Below the pieces are notes generated by a model, which saw only the letters and a list, made by a program, of their open reading frames with translations, did no database searches and was not told the origin of the DNA. A stretch of DNA of 64,000 nt from Aurantibacter_A sp965215845 (lineage in GTDB: Bacteria; Bacteroidota; Bacteroidia; Flavobacteriales; Flavobacteriaceae). Location: contig CBDCEL010000004.1 in assembly GCA_965215845.1 (NCBI GenBank), positions 744,001 through 808,000 on the forward strand, in the 5' to 3' direction. Shown in pieces: positions 1 to 7,468 of the stretch; the stretch's first letter is position 1; every line of letters begins with the position of its first letter. The position numbers and the translations under genes were made by a program.

Positions 1-106
1 TTCCTCGCACCGAGACTTCTACATCAATTAACGAATAATATCATCCTGCCCATATTATTTTTGGTCATACGCCCAATTTATACGACAATCTACACCAAAA
101 GGTCAT

Positions 107-877
107 CTAAAAGAGTTCATTCAGCACTTTTGCCAAACGAAGCCCACCCTTCTGAAGTTGCGATTCAACGGTTGGCCACCATACATAACCGTAACGATAA
201 TAAAGCTTCTGGCCCACTTCAACGGATTCGTAGATACGATCGGCCATTTCTTGCGATTCTTCGACCCATTCCGAAACATCGCCTTCTTGAATAGACTTGA
301 CCTGTTTCTTGTTCAATTGAGGCATTTTAGCGGCCAATTCAGTATAGCTCATGCCATAGTCGTCAATCATGTTGGCGTCCCAAACCTTGTGCAGATTACT
401 GCCCTCGTCAAACCATTGAAGTTGAATATCATTGCCGCCTTTGTCTTCCAATCTTCCCACATGCATGGGCTGATGCAGGTCGCCCACAAAATGAATCAAC
501 ATTTTTAGATAAAAAACCCGTTCGGCACGAGAACTTCTTTTGTCTTTGACAATTCGTTTGCATTCTTGAATGGCAAAGACCAAGTCACCATATCTAGAAG
601 GTTCAACATCAGCATAATTTTTTCCATGGGGAATGTTCACGTAGTGCCAAGCACTAAATTTACGATATAGCGAATCTGCCTTTATCTCATCTGCAAAATT
701 GGATACGGCGGCCAAACTCTGTCCGTCCAAAAGGTCGTTGATCGTCCGTTTTGCCTTTCCTTTCAAATGCCCTTGGGCAATTTCACCGATGACCCTGTGG
801 CCGGTTTTTGACCAAAAGGGTGCATCTGCAAATGCAAATTGAGTCAATAATAAAACTAGTAAGGTAACTCTTTTCAT
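107..877 (-). CDS. S1/P1-type nuclease, secreted
   Basis: Zinc-dependent single-strand nuclease/3'-nucleotidase of the S1/P1 family, expected in the periplasm or outside the cell. A signal peptide (MKRVTLLVLLLTQFAFADA) precedes FWSKTGHRVIGEIA, which holds the N-terminal Trp and first His that bind the tri-zinc cluster. The other metal ligands lie in HYVNIPHG, HFVGDLHQPMH and NLHKVWD, so the site looks complete. The 256-residue length fits the bacterial family. The ATG at 877 is chosen because the reading upstream of it begins only at a TTG and the signal peptide starts here. It is divergent from the penicillin-binding protein gene and has no operon partner in view. A role in phosphate or nucleotide scavenging is inferred. 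Confidence 0.93.
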   Translation of the reverse strand: MKRVTLLVLLLTQFAFADAPFWSKTGHRVIGEIAQGHLKGKAKRTINDLLDGQSLAAVSNFADEIKADSLYRKFSAWHYVNIPHGKNYADVEPSRYGDLVFAIQECKRIVKDKRSSRAERVFYLKMLIHFVGDLHQPMHVGRLEDKGGNDIQLQWFDEGSNLHKVWDANMIDDYGMSYTELAAKMPQLNKKQVKSIQEGDVSEWVEESQEMADRIYESVEVGQKLYYRYGYVWWPTVESQLQKGGLRLAKVLNELF

Positions 878-992
878 TCCGGCCAATTTTCTAAAACGCG
901 TTCAAAAATAGAAAAAGCGATTTTAATCTATTGTTAAGTTATTGTGGTGTTTGGATAATTAATACAATCTTGCGATAGCCAAGTTTTGATCC

Positions 993-3248
993 ATGCTAAG
1001 AGGAATAAAATCAAACCTGCTCAGATATACTATTATTCTTTTCCTGACGGCGCTGGTCGCGACATTACTGTTCGTTCTTAGTGTTCGTTTCGGAGCCTGG
1101 GGCAAGCTACCCGATAAAAGTGAACTCTCGGAATTTCAATACAAAAGGGCTTCAGAGGTTTTTACGGCAGACAGTGTTCTCATAGGCAAATACTTTCTTT
1201 TTGACCGACAGCCTATTGCATTTCATAAAATTCCAAAACCGTTATTGCAGGCCCTTGTGGCAATCGAGGATGAACGTTTCTATGACCATTCAGGTGTCGA
1301 TTATCCCAGTCTTTTTCGTGTGGCACTCAAGACCATTTTATTGCAAGATCAATCATCAGGGGGTGGCAGTACCTTGACACAACAGCTTGCCAAAAACCTA
1401 TATCCCCGAAGGGAAAGAAAAAAAACGAACATTGCAGTCGATAAAGTAAAAGAAATGTTCATCGCTTCGCGCTTAGAGGATATTTATTCAAAGGATGAAA
1501 TCTTGACGCACTACCTGAACACGGTTTCCTTCGGGGACAATACTTTTGGAATCGAGAGCGCTGCATTAAAATTTTTCAATAAAAGGGCCGAAAAACTCTT
1601 ACTTGAAGAGGCGGCCGTACTCGTTGGAATGCTGAAGGCGACCTATGGATACAATCCCAGGGTCTACCCTGAGAAAAGCTTGGAACGAAGAAATCTAGTG
1701 TTCCACTCCATGTTCAAAAACGATTTTATTTCAGAAAGTGAAAAAGACAGCCTATTGAAAATTCCGCTAAAATTAAATTATAGGGATTTTGATTACGATG
1801 ATGGGCTTGCCCCCTATTTCAGGGAAGAAGTACGAAAGAAAATGCTCGCCTGGGCCGACAGGCAAAAAGAGGAAGGCAATGATTACAACATATACACCTC
1901 GGGTCTAAAAATCTATACCACCCTTGATTCTAAAATGCAGCGGTTAGCGGAGGAAACCATGGCGCAACATATGTCATCATTACAGCGGAAATTTGAAAAG
2001 AGCCATGGAAAAAACGCTCCTTGGTTAAAAGACAAAAAGTTGATCAACAAGCTGGTAAAAAGAACCAACGCCTATAAAAAATTGAAAAAATCCGGTTTGG
2101 AGGAAAATCAGATCATGGATTCATTAAGTCACAAAAAAACAATCACATTGGCTGACTGGGAAGGCGAAAAATCGGTGGAAGCAAGTTTGATCGACAGTGT
2201 GCAACACTATATGAAATTCTTGAACACGGGATCGATTGCCATTGATTCAAAGACCGGAGCGGTAAAAACATGGATAGGCGGGGTCAATTTCAAATATTTC
2301 AAATACGATCATGTGGCACAGAGCAGGCGCCAGGTCGGATCTACTTTCAAACCAATAGTTTACACCGCCGCACTGGAAGTAGGCATCCCGCCCTGTACCT
2401 ATTTTTCGGCACAAGAAGTGGAGTATGAAAATCTAAAGGGGTGGTCCCCAAGCAATAGCGGAGATGAAGACGAAACCTATCTCAACTACTCCATGGAAAT
2501 GGCACTAAGCAATTCGGTGAATACGGTGGCGGTGAAAGTGCTTGAGAGAACCGGAATCGAAAATGTCTTGGTACAAGCGAAAAACATGGGAGTCTTTTCC
2601 GAACTTCCGAAACAACCATCCCTGGCTCTGGGCACTGGGGAAATTTATGCCAATGAATTGGCAGGAGCCTATGCCAGTTATGTCAATAACGGAAAGGCTG
2701 TGCTGCCCTTTTTAATTAAAACCATCACCAATCAAAAAGACTCCATTTTAGAGAGTTTCGAGCCAAAAAGGGCCAAAACCAGTGCATTTTCAAAGGAAAC
2801 CGGTCAAATTATGCTTGAAATGATGAAATCGACAATCAATCAGGGAACAGCTTCCCGCCTGCGAACGACCTATAAGTTGCGAAATGACATTGCGGGTAAA
2901 ACTGGTACCACACAAAATAATAAAGATGCTTGGTTCGTCGCACTGACCCCAAAATTGGTACATGTGACTTGGGTGGGGTTGGACAACCACGAAATCGGTT
3001 TTCGAAACACAAGTTTAGGACAAGGGGCGAGTGCGGCGCTTCCGATATTCGCATTATGGATGCAAAAGTTGAACAGAGATCCCGAATTCAATTCCATAAC
3101 AAGGGCACGATTTCCAAGAACCGATAATCACGTTCTTCAAATGCTGGACTGCGAACCCATAAAAAGAGATGGATTTTTTAAACGTTTGTTTAAAAATCCA
3201 AACCGAAAGAGGGTCAAAAAATTCAGAACCAAAAAGGCCCGTAGGTAG
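993..3248 (+). CDS. Class A penicillin-binding protein (PBP1A-like), bifunctional transglycosylase/transpeptidase
   Basis: Builds and cross-links peptidoglycan from lipid II at the outer face of the inner membrane. One N-terminal membrane anchor (about residues 12-32) is followed by a GT51 glycosyltransferase domain with AIEDERFYDHSG (catalytic Glu near residue 91) and GGSTLTQQLAKN. The C-terminal transpeptidase has the active-site STFK (near residue 450), SNS (near 506) and KTGTT (near 635). All catalytic motifs are intact. The length of 751 residues is usual for Bacteroidota PBP1A, and the C-terminus is a Lys/Arg-rich tail. A basic insert at roughly residues 330-400 separates the two domains. 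It is a single gene, divergent from the S1 nuclease gene. Confidence 0.95.
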   Translation: MLRGIKSNLLRYTIILFLTALVATLLFVLSVRFGAWGKLPDKSELSEFQYKRASEVFTADSVLIGKYFLFDRQPIAFHKIPKPLLQALVAIEDERFYDHSGVDYPSLFRVALKTILLQDQSSGGGSTLTQQLAKNLYPRRERKKTNIAVDKVKEMFIASRLEDIYSKDEILTHYLNTVSFGDNTFGIESAALKFFNKRAEKLLLEEAAVLVGMLKATYGYNPRVYPEKSLERRNLVFHSMFKNDFISESEKDSLLKIPLKLNYRDFDYDDGLAPYFREEVRKKMLAWADRQKEEGNDYNIYTSGLKIYTTLDSKMQRLAEETMAQHMSSLQRKFEKSHGKNAPWLKDKKLINKLVKRTNAYKKLKKSGLEENQIMDSLSHKKTITLADWEGEKSVEASLIDSVQHYMKFLNTGSIAIDSKTGAVKTWIGGVNFKYFKYDHVAQSRRQVGSTFKPIVYTAALEVGIPPCTYFSAQEVEYENLKGWSPSNSGDEDETYLNYSMEMALSNSVNTVAVKVLERTGIENVLVQAKNMGVFSELPKQPSLALGTGEIYANELAGAYASYVNNGKAVLPFLIKTITNQKDSILESFEPKRAKTSAFSKETGQIMLEMMKSTINQGTASRLRTTYKLRNDIAGKTGTTQNNKDAWFVALTPKLVHVTWVGLDNHEIGFRNTSLGQGASAALPIFALWMQKLNRDPEFNSITRARFPRTDNHVLQMLDCEPIKRDGFFKRLFKNPNRKRVKKFRTKKARR

Positions 3249-3341
3249 TTTTGCAAGCTGATCTCTTAAAAAAATTTGTCCATATAAAATCAATTTGATA
3301 TATTTATGATATCATTTTAATATCATATAAATAATTTGATC

Positions 3342-4202
3342 ATGGAAAAAGAGAAAACCATAGTACCCATAAATGGCTATCTAATGCTTGCGGTATGCAT
3401 CATCGCTTTAATCCTAGGCGTATTCCTTACCCTACGCGGGGTACCCATATTGGGTATTCCAATTTTTCTTTTCGGTATGTTTTGTATACCGGGGCATGTA
3501 CTTGTGAACCCAAATAGTTCAAGAGTGCTTTTGCTATTTGGAAAATATGTGGGCACCATCAAGAAAAATGGATTGTTCTGGGTAAATCCGTTGTATTCCA
3601 AAAAGAAGATTTCACTACGGGCAAGTAACTTTGACAGCGAGCGATTGAAGGTCAACGACAAATTGGGAAACCCCGTCATGATCAGTACCATTTTGGTCTG
3701 GCGTGTCACCGATACTTACAAGGCCGCTTTTGATGTCGACGACTATCAGAACTTCGTTCGGGTGCAGACAGATGCCGCGGTACGTAAATTGGCAAGCATG
3801 TACCCGTATGACAATTTTGCCGATGAGGGGCTCGATGAAGACATTACCCTTCGATCCAGCGTTAATGAAGTAAGCGAGGCCCTTGAAAAAGAAATCCAAG
3901 AACGTCTGGCAATGGCAGGCATCGAGGTACTGGAAGCCCGCATCGGCTATTTGGCCTATGCACAGGAAATTGCCAATGCCATGTTGAAAAGACAGCAGGC
4001 AACGGCAATCGTAGCTGCACGGCATAAAATTGTGGAAGGGGCTGTAAGTATGGTGGAAATGGCCTTGGACGAATTGGGCCGCAACGAAATAATCGAACTT
4101 GACGAGGAACGAAAAGCGGCCATGGTCAGCAATCTAATGGTGGTATTATGCTCCGACAAAGACGCATCACCGATCGTAAACGCTGGAACCCTAAATCATT
4201 AG
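3342..4202 (+). CDS. SPFH/band 7 domain membrane protein
   Basis: Member of the SPFH (stomatin/prohibitin/flotillin/HflK) superfamily. Two hydrophobic segments (about residues 12-55) precede the band 7 domain, which has LVNPNSSRVLLLFGKYVGT and then the typical LRASNFDSERLKVNDKLGNPV. The tail ends in alpha-helical sequence (AQEIANAMLKRQQA). Such proteins form oligomeric membrane scaffolds and no enzymatic activity is expected. The ATG at 3342 is preferred over a TTG two codons upstream. It is followed after three bases by a small membrane protein, then a DUF4177-like and a ribbon-helix-helix protein, so the four are probably one transcription unit. The cellular role is not known. Confidence 0.9.
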   Translation: MEKEKTIVPINGYLMLAVCIIALILGVFLTLRGVPILGIPIFLFGMFCIPGHVLVNPNSSRVLLLFGKYVGTIKKNGLFWVNPLYSKKKISLRASNFDSERLKVNDKLGNPVMISTILVWRVTDTYKAAFDVDDYQNFVRVQTDAAVRKLASMYPYDNFADEGLDEDITLRSSVNEVSEALEKEIQERLAMAGIEVLEARIGYLAYAQEIANAMLKRQQATAIVAARHKIVEGAVSMVEMALDELGRNEIIELDEERKAAMVSNLMVVLCSDKDASPIVNAGTLNH

Positions 4203-4205
4203 CAT

Positions 4206-4712
4206 ATGAGGGTATTTAGTGAAACGCAACGGTTTAATCAGTGGTGGTTGCGATTGATGAACATCGGTTTGGCGATCTTGCTGTTATTTCTACTTTATAC
4301 TTGGTTCATCGCCAAGGAAACAGTGAATAATGTTTCGCCAAATGACTCCATTGTCAAAATAATCGTCATCGTCTCCTTTGTGCCCATATTCGTTCTATTT
4401 TATCTACTAAAACTGAAGACCTCAATAAACGAGCAAGGTATTCACTACCAATTCATTCCTTTCCAATTTTCGAAAAAAACGATTCCTTGGAATGAAATGG
4501 AAAAATGTTATGTTCGTACCTATAGTCCGATAAAGGAGTACGGAGGTTGGGGTTACAGGGCCTCTTTTGGCAGAAAGGGAAAAGCGCTCAATGTAAAGGG
4601 AAACAAGGGAATTCAAATCGAATTCAAGACCGGTAAAAAGCTTTTGATCGGAACTCAAAAAGAAAAGGAAGCAACACAGGTCATCAACAGGTATTTTAAT
4701 AAAAAGGTATGA
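4206..4712 (+). CDS. Small membrane protein, PH-like, function unknown
   Basis: A protein of 168 residues with two predicted transmembrane segments (about residues 15-35 and 50-65), followed by a basic, beta-rich soluble part (FSKKTIPWNEMEKCYVRTYSP, then GIQIEFKTGKKLLIGTQ). That layout resembles bacterial PH-like membrane proteins, but I cannot name a family with confidence. It starts three bases after the SPFH gene, and its stop overlaps the next start as ATGA, so translational coupling in both directions is likely. It probably works with the SPFH protein. Confidence 0.75.
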   Translation: MRVFSETQRFNQWWLRLMNIGLAILLLFLLYTWFIAKETVNNVSPNDSIVKIIVIVSFVPIFVLFYLLKLKTSINEQGIHYQFIPFQFSKKTIPWNEMEKCYVRTYSPIKEYGGWGYRASFGRKGKALNVKGNKGIQIEFKTGKKLLIGTQKEKEATQVINRYFNKKV

Positions 4713-4882
4713 AAGAGTATAAAGTAATAAGTCAAGGCATTAAATTTTTCAAAAATGGAGATGCCGAATTTGAGAAGGAATTGAATAAACAGGCAAGAGA
4801 AGGTTGGAGTGTGGTGACCTCTGTATTCAATCAGAATCAGTCTGCCCTGAAAGTCATCCTGGAACGCGATAAAAACAGATAA
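4709..4882 (+). CDS. DUF4177-like small protein (57 residues)
   Basis: Short ORF starting MKEYKVISQGIKFFKNGD and ending ALKVILERDKNR. The pattern of a short strand, a helix (FEKELNKQAREGW) and a strand with an internal EGW.VV motif is that of DUF4177-type proteins. The ATG overlaps the TGA of the upstream membrane protein gene by four bases (ATGA), good evidence that it is translated. Its function is unknown. It is part of the SPFH-headed gene set. Confidence 0.75.
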   Translation: MKEYKVISQGIKFFKNGDAEFEKELNKQAREGWSVVTSVFNQNQSALKVILERDKNR

Positions 4883-4945
4883 TACGAGTATTGCCTATAC
4901 CAACTCATTGAAAGAACACATCAGAAGTATTTGCAAATAATTACC

Positions 4946-5107
4946 ATGGCCAAAAAAAAAGCTTTTGCATTACGATTGAACGAAGAGATGCTCAAAGCAA
5001 TCGAGAAATGGGCGGCCGATGAATTTCGTAGCACCAATGGCCAAATCGAATGGATGCTCATGAAAAGTCTGAGAGAGGCAAAGAGAGCACCTAAAAAGAA
5101 GCCCTAG
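4946..5107 (+). CDS. Arc/ribbon-helix-helix DNA-binding protein (53 residues)
   Basis: Short basic ORF, MAKKKAFALRLNEEMLKAI followed by EKWAADEFRSTNGQIEWML. It has the ribbon-helix-helix fold signature: a beta strand (AFALRLN), helix A (EEMLKAIEKWAADE), a turn with STNGQ, then helix B. Such proteins usually bind DNA as dimers and repress transcription. In other Flavobacteriia a similar small protein sits at the end of SPFH gene sets, so it may instead serve that membrane system. It is 63 bases downstream of the DUF4177-like gene, probably in the same transcript. Confidence 0.75.
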   Translation: MAKKKAFALRLNEEMLKAIEKWAADEFRSTNGQIEWMLMKSLREAKRAPKKKP

Positions 5108-5146
5108 GGGTCAAAAGTTTGGCATTTTTTTAACACCCTGATCCTC

Positions 5147-5154
5147 TATTTTTG
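5147..5154 (+). promoter_or_regulatory. -7 box (TATTTTTG) upstream of the first DUF5916 gene
   Basis: TATTTTTG matches the Bacteroidota -7 consensus TAnnTTTG and lies about 24 bases before the ATG at 5178. A TTTG lies upstream at about 5118, at a spacing of about 25, slightly longer than usual for a -33 box. Confidence 0.5.
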
Positions 5155-5177
5155 CGGCACTAGCTAATTCGCGACCA

Positions 5178-7376
5178 ATGCCAAGATTTCTTTGGGTTTC
5201 CCTATTTGTCTCCATTTCATTTCTTTCCAAGGCTCAAATTCAAAGCAAATCGGTCATCGTAAAACATATTTCCGAAACTATTGTACCAGATGGCGCTCTC
5301 GATGAACCGGTGTGGGAACTTGCTGAAAGTGCCAATGATTTTTGGGAATATTTTCCATTGGATTCGGTACAAGCCCGTAAACAGTCAGAGATAAAACTGT
5401 TATATGACGAGAAGAATCTATATGTGGGCATTAAGGCATATTCCTCTGGGCGAAACTACGCGACGCAATCGTTAAAAAGAGACTTTAGGGGAAGTGGAAG
5501 CGACAGCTTTTCCCTGGTTTTTGACACCTACAGTGATGGAACGAATGCATTTTTGTTTGGGATCAATCCATATGGGGTACGGCGCGAGGCCCTGATTGCC
5601 AATGGCGGCACCAGCAGAACCGATTTCAACCTTTCATGGGATGTCAAATGGAAGGGCGATTCCAAAATATTCGATGATTATTTTACCGCCGAAATGGTCA
5701 TTCCCATGACATCCATCAAATTTAAGGAAGGTGCCAAAAAATGGCGATTCAATAGTTACCGAATCGAAACGCAATCCAACGAAAGAAGTTCATGGACGCG
5801 GCTTCCGCAAAACCAACTGATTTTCAACCTCGCATTTATGGGCGAGATGATTTTCGAAAAACCATTGGGTAAATCGAAAACGCCTTTGGCCATCATTCCC
5901 TATATCAACGCGCTTTCCCAAAAAGACTTTGAGAACGACGATGGGCTCAATACGCTTAAGATCGGAGGTGATTCAAAAATTTCGATCGGCAATAATCTGA
6001 ATCTCGATGTCACCGTCAACCCTGATTTCTCCCAGGTCGAGGTTGACGATCAGGTGACCAACCTAACTCGCTTTGAGGTATCATTGCCAGAGAAGCGGCA
6101 ATTTTTTATCGACAACAATGATCTCTTTGCCAGCTTTGGTGACCGGCGCGACGCCACCGCTTTCTTTTCAAGACGTATAGGTATCGCCAGTGATACGGCC
6201 GGTAATACGATCGAAAATAAGATTCTTGGAGGCGTACGCCTAAGTGGGAAGCTGACCAAAAACCTTCGGGTCGGTGTATTGAACATCCAGACCGCAGAAG
6301 ATTTGGAAAATGAAATCCCTTCAAACAACAATACAATGCTGGCCCTGCAACAACGGGTCTTTTCCCGATCGAATATCGGGGTCTTTTTTATCAATAAAAA
6401 AGCGTTCAATGATTATGATTTTATCGAGCGTGAAGATGAATACAATAGGGTTTTGGGTATCGATTACAACCTCGCCTCGGAAGATAATACTTGGACGGGG
6501 CAATTTTTTGTACATAAATCTTTTCAACCCGATGACAAGACAGGCAACTTTGCGTCTGGGTCCACTTTGAGATACAATTCCCGAAATTGGAATTTATATT
6601 CGAAAGCAATTTTTATCGATGATGATTTTACCTCGGATCTGGGGTTCGTACGTCGAACCGATATTATGAAAGGTATTCTCAGCGTCGAACGCGTCTTTTG
6701 GCCTAAAAAAGGGATTTTTCAAAACCACTCGTTTCAGTTCTTTCCAATTGTACTCTGGAGCCCAAGTCGTGATTTCAAAAACACCGACTACGATTTTTTG
6801 ACCCGCTACGAAGCACAGTTCAAGAATCAATCCCAGTTCAGCTTTGAAATCGCAAATAGCTTTACGTTTTTGTTCGATGATTTTGATCCTTCGGGCAAAG
6901 ATAATGCTGTTCCTCTGCCGGGTGACCGTGGCTATCATTATAACAGCGTTGGGTTTGAATATCAATCCGATATGCGAAGACTTTTTTCCTATGGCGTCGA
7001 AACTTCGGTGGGCCGATTTTTTAACGGCAAAAGATTTTCTGTAGAGGGTATGATGACCATGCGGTTTCAGCCTAAGGCTTTTCTATCGATTTTGTTGAAC
7101 TACGATCAGCTTGATTTTCCACAGCCCTATTCAAGCGCCAATATTTGGTTGGTAAGCCCAAAAATCGATATCACATTCAGCAAATCGATATTTTGGTCCA
7201 CCTTGATTCAATATAGCAATCAGCGCGATAATCTTGGCTTTAATTCGAGGTTACAATGGCGTTTTGCTCCTTTGTCGGATTTGTTCGTTGTTTACACCGA
7301 TAATTATTTCGTCAATAGTTTTATGCCCAAGAACCGTTCAGTTAATTTGAAGTTGACCTATTGGTTGAACATTTAG
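5178..7376 (+). CDS. DUF5916 family outer-membrane protein, copy 1 (CBM9-like N-terminus)
   Basis: 732 residues: signal peptide (to about residue 19, ending SKAQ), then a carbohydrate-binding family 9-like sugar-binding sandwich (about 25-225, with DGALDEPVWELAESANDF and IKLLYDEKNLYVGIKA). The rest is a long DUF5916 region predicted to form an outer-membrane beta-barrel (RFEVSLPEKRQFFIDN, repeated amphipathic strands, terminal strand LKLTYWLNI). The Bacteroidota family is large and its substrate is unknown. The next gene is a full-length paralog of identical length with a related upstream region, so the pair arose by tandem duplication. Both copies look intact. Confidence 0.85.
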   Translation: MPRFLWVSLFVSISFLSKAQIQSKSVIVKHISETIVPDGALDEPVWELAESANDFWEYFPLDSVQARKQSEIKLLYDEKNLYVGIKAYSSGRNYATQSLKRDFRGSGSDSFSLVFDTYSDGTNAFLFGINPYGVRREALIANGGTSRTDFNLSWDVKWKGDSKIFDDYFTAEMVIPMTSIKFKEGAKKWRFNSYRIETQSNERSSWTRLPQNQLIFNLAFMGEMIFEKPLGKSKTPLAIIPYINALSQKDFENDDGLNTLKIGGDSKISIGNNLNLDVTVNPDFSQVEVDDQVTNLTRFEVSLPEKRQFFIDNNDLFASFGDRRDATAFFSRRIGIASDTAGNTIENKILGGVRLSGKLTKNLRVGVLNIQTAEDLENEIPSNNNTMLALQQRVFSRSNIGVFFINKKAFNDYDFIEREDEYNRVLGIDYNLASEDNTWTGQFFVHKSFQPDDKTGNFASGSTLRYNSRNWNLYSKAIFIDDDFTSDLGFVRRTDIMKGILSVERVFWPKKGIFQNHSFQFFPIVLWSPSRDFKNTDYDFLTRYEAQFKNQSQFSFEIANSFTFLFDDFDPSGKDNAVPLPGDRGYHYNSVGFEYQSDMRRLFSYGVETSVGRFFNGKRFSVEGMMTMRFQPKAFLSILLNYDQLDFPQPYSSANIWLVSPKIDITFSKSIFWSTLIQYSNQRDNLGFNSRLQWRFAPLSDLFVVYTDNYFVNSFMPKNRSVNLKLTYWLNI

Positions 7377-7437
7377 TTGGATTGTCTATAGTACTTCATT
7401 CCTAAACTATTTGGTTTTTTTTTAACGGTTTAAAAAC

Positions 7438-7445
7438 TAATTTTG
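7438..7445 (+). promoter_or_regulatory. -7 box (TAATTTTG) upstream of the second DUF5916 gene
   Basis: TAATTTTG fits TAnnTTTG about 24 bases before the ATG at 7469, the same distance as in copy 1. A TTTG followed by a T-run lies upstream at about 7410, as in copy 1. The arrangement was therefore probably duplicated with the gene. Confidence 0.5.
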
Positions 7446-7468
7446 TGGTTCCAGCTAATTCATGACCA

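Noticed and set aside
1..106. Possible gene end or start at the left window edge
   Set aside because: About 100 bases only. The plus frame from 61 runs opposite the nuclease gene and shows no family features.
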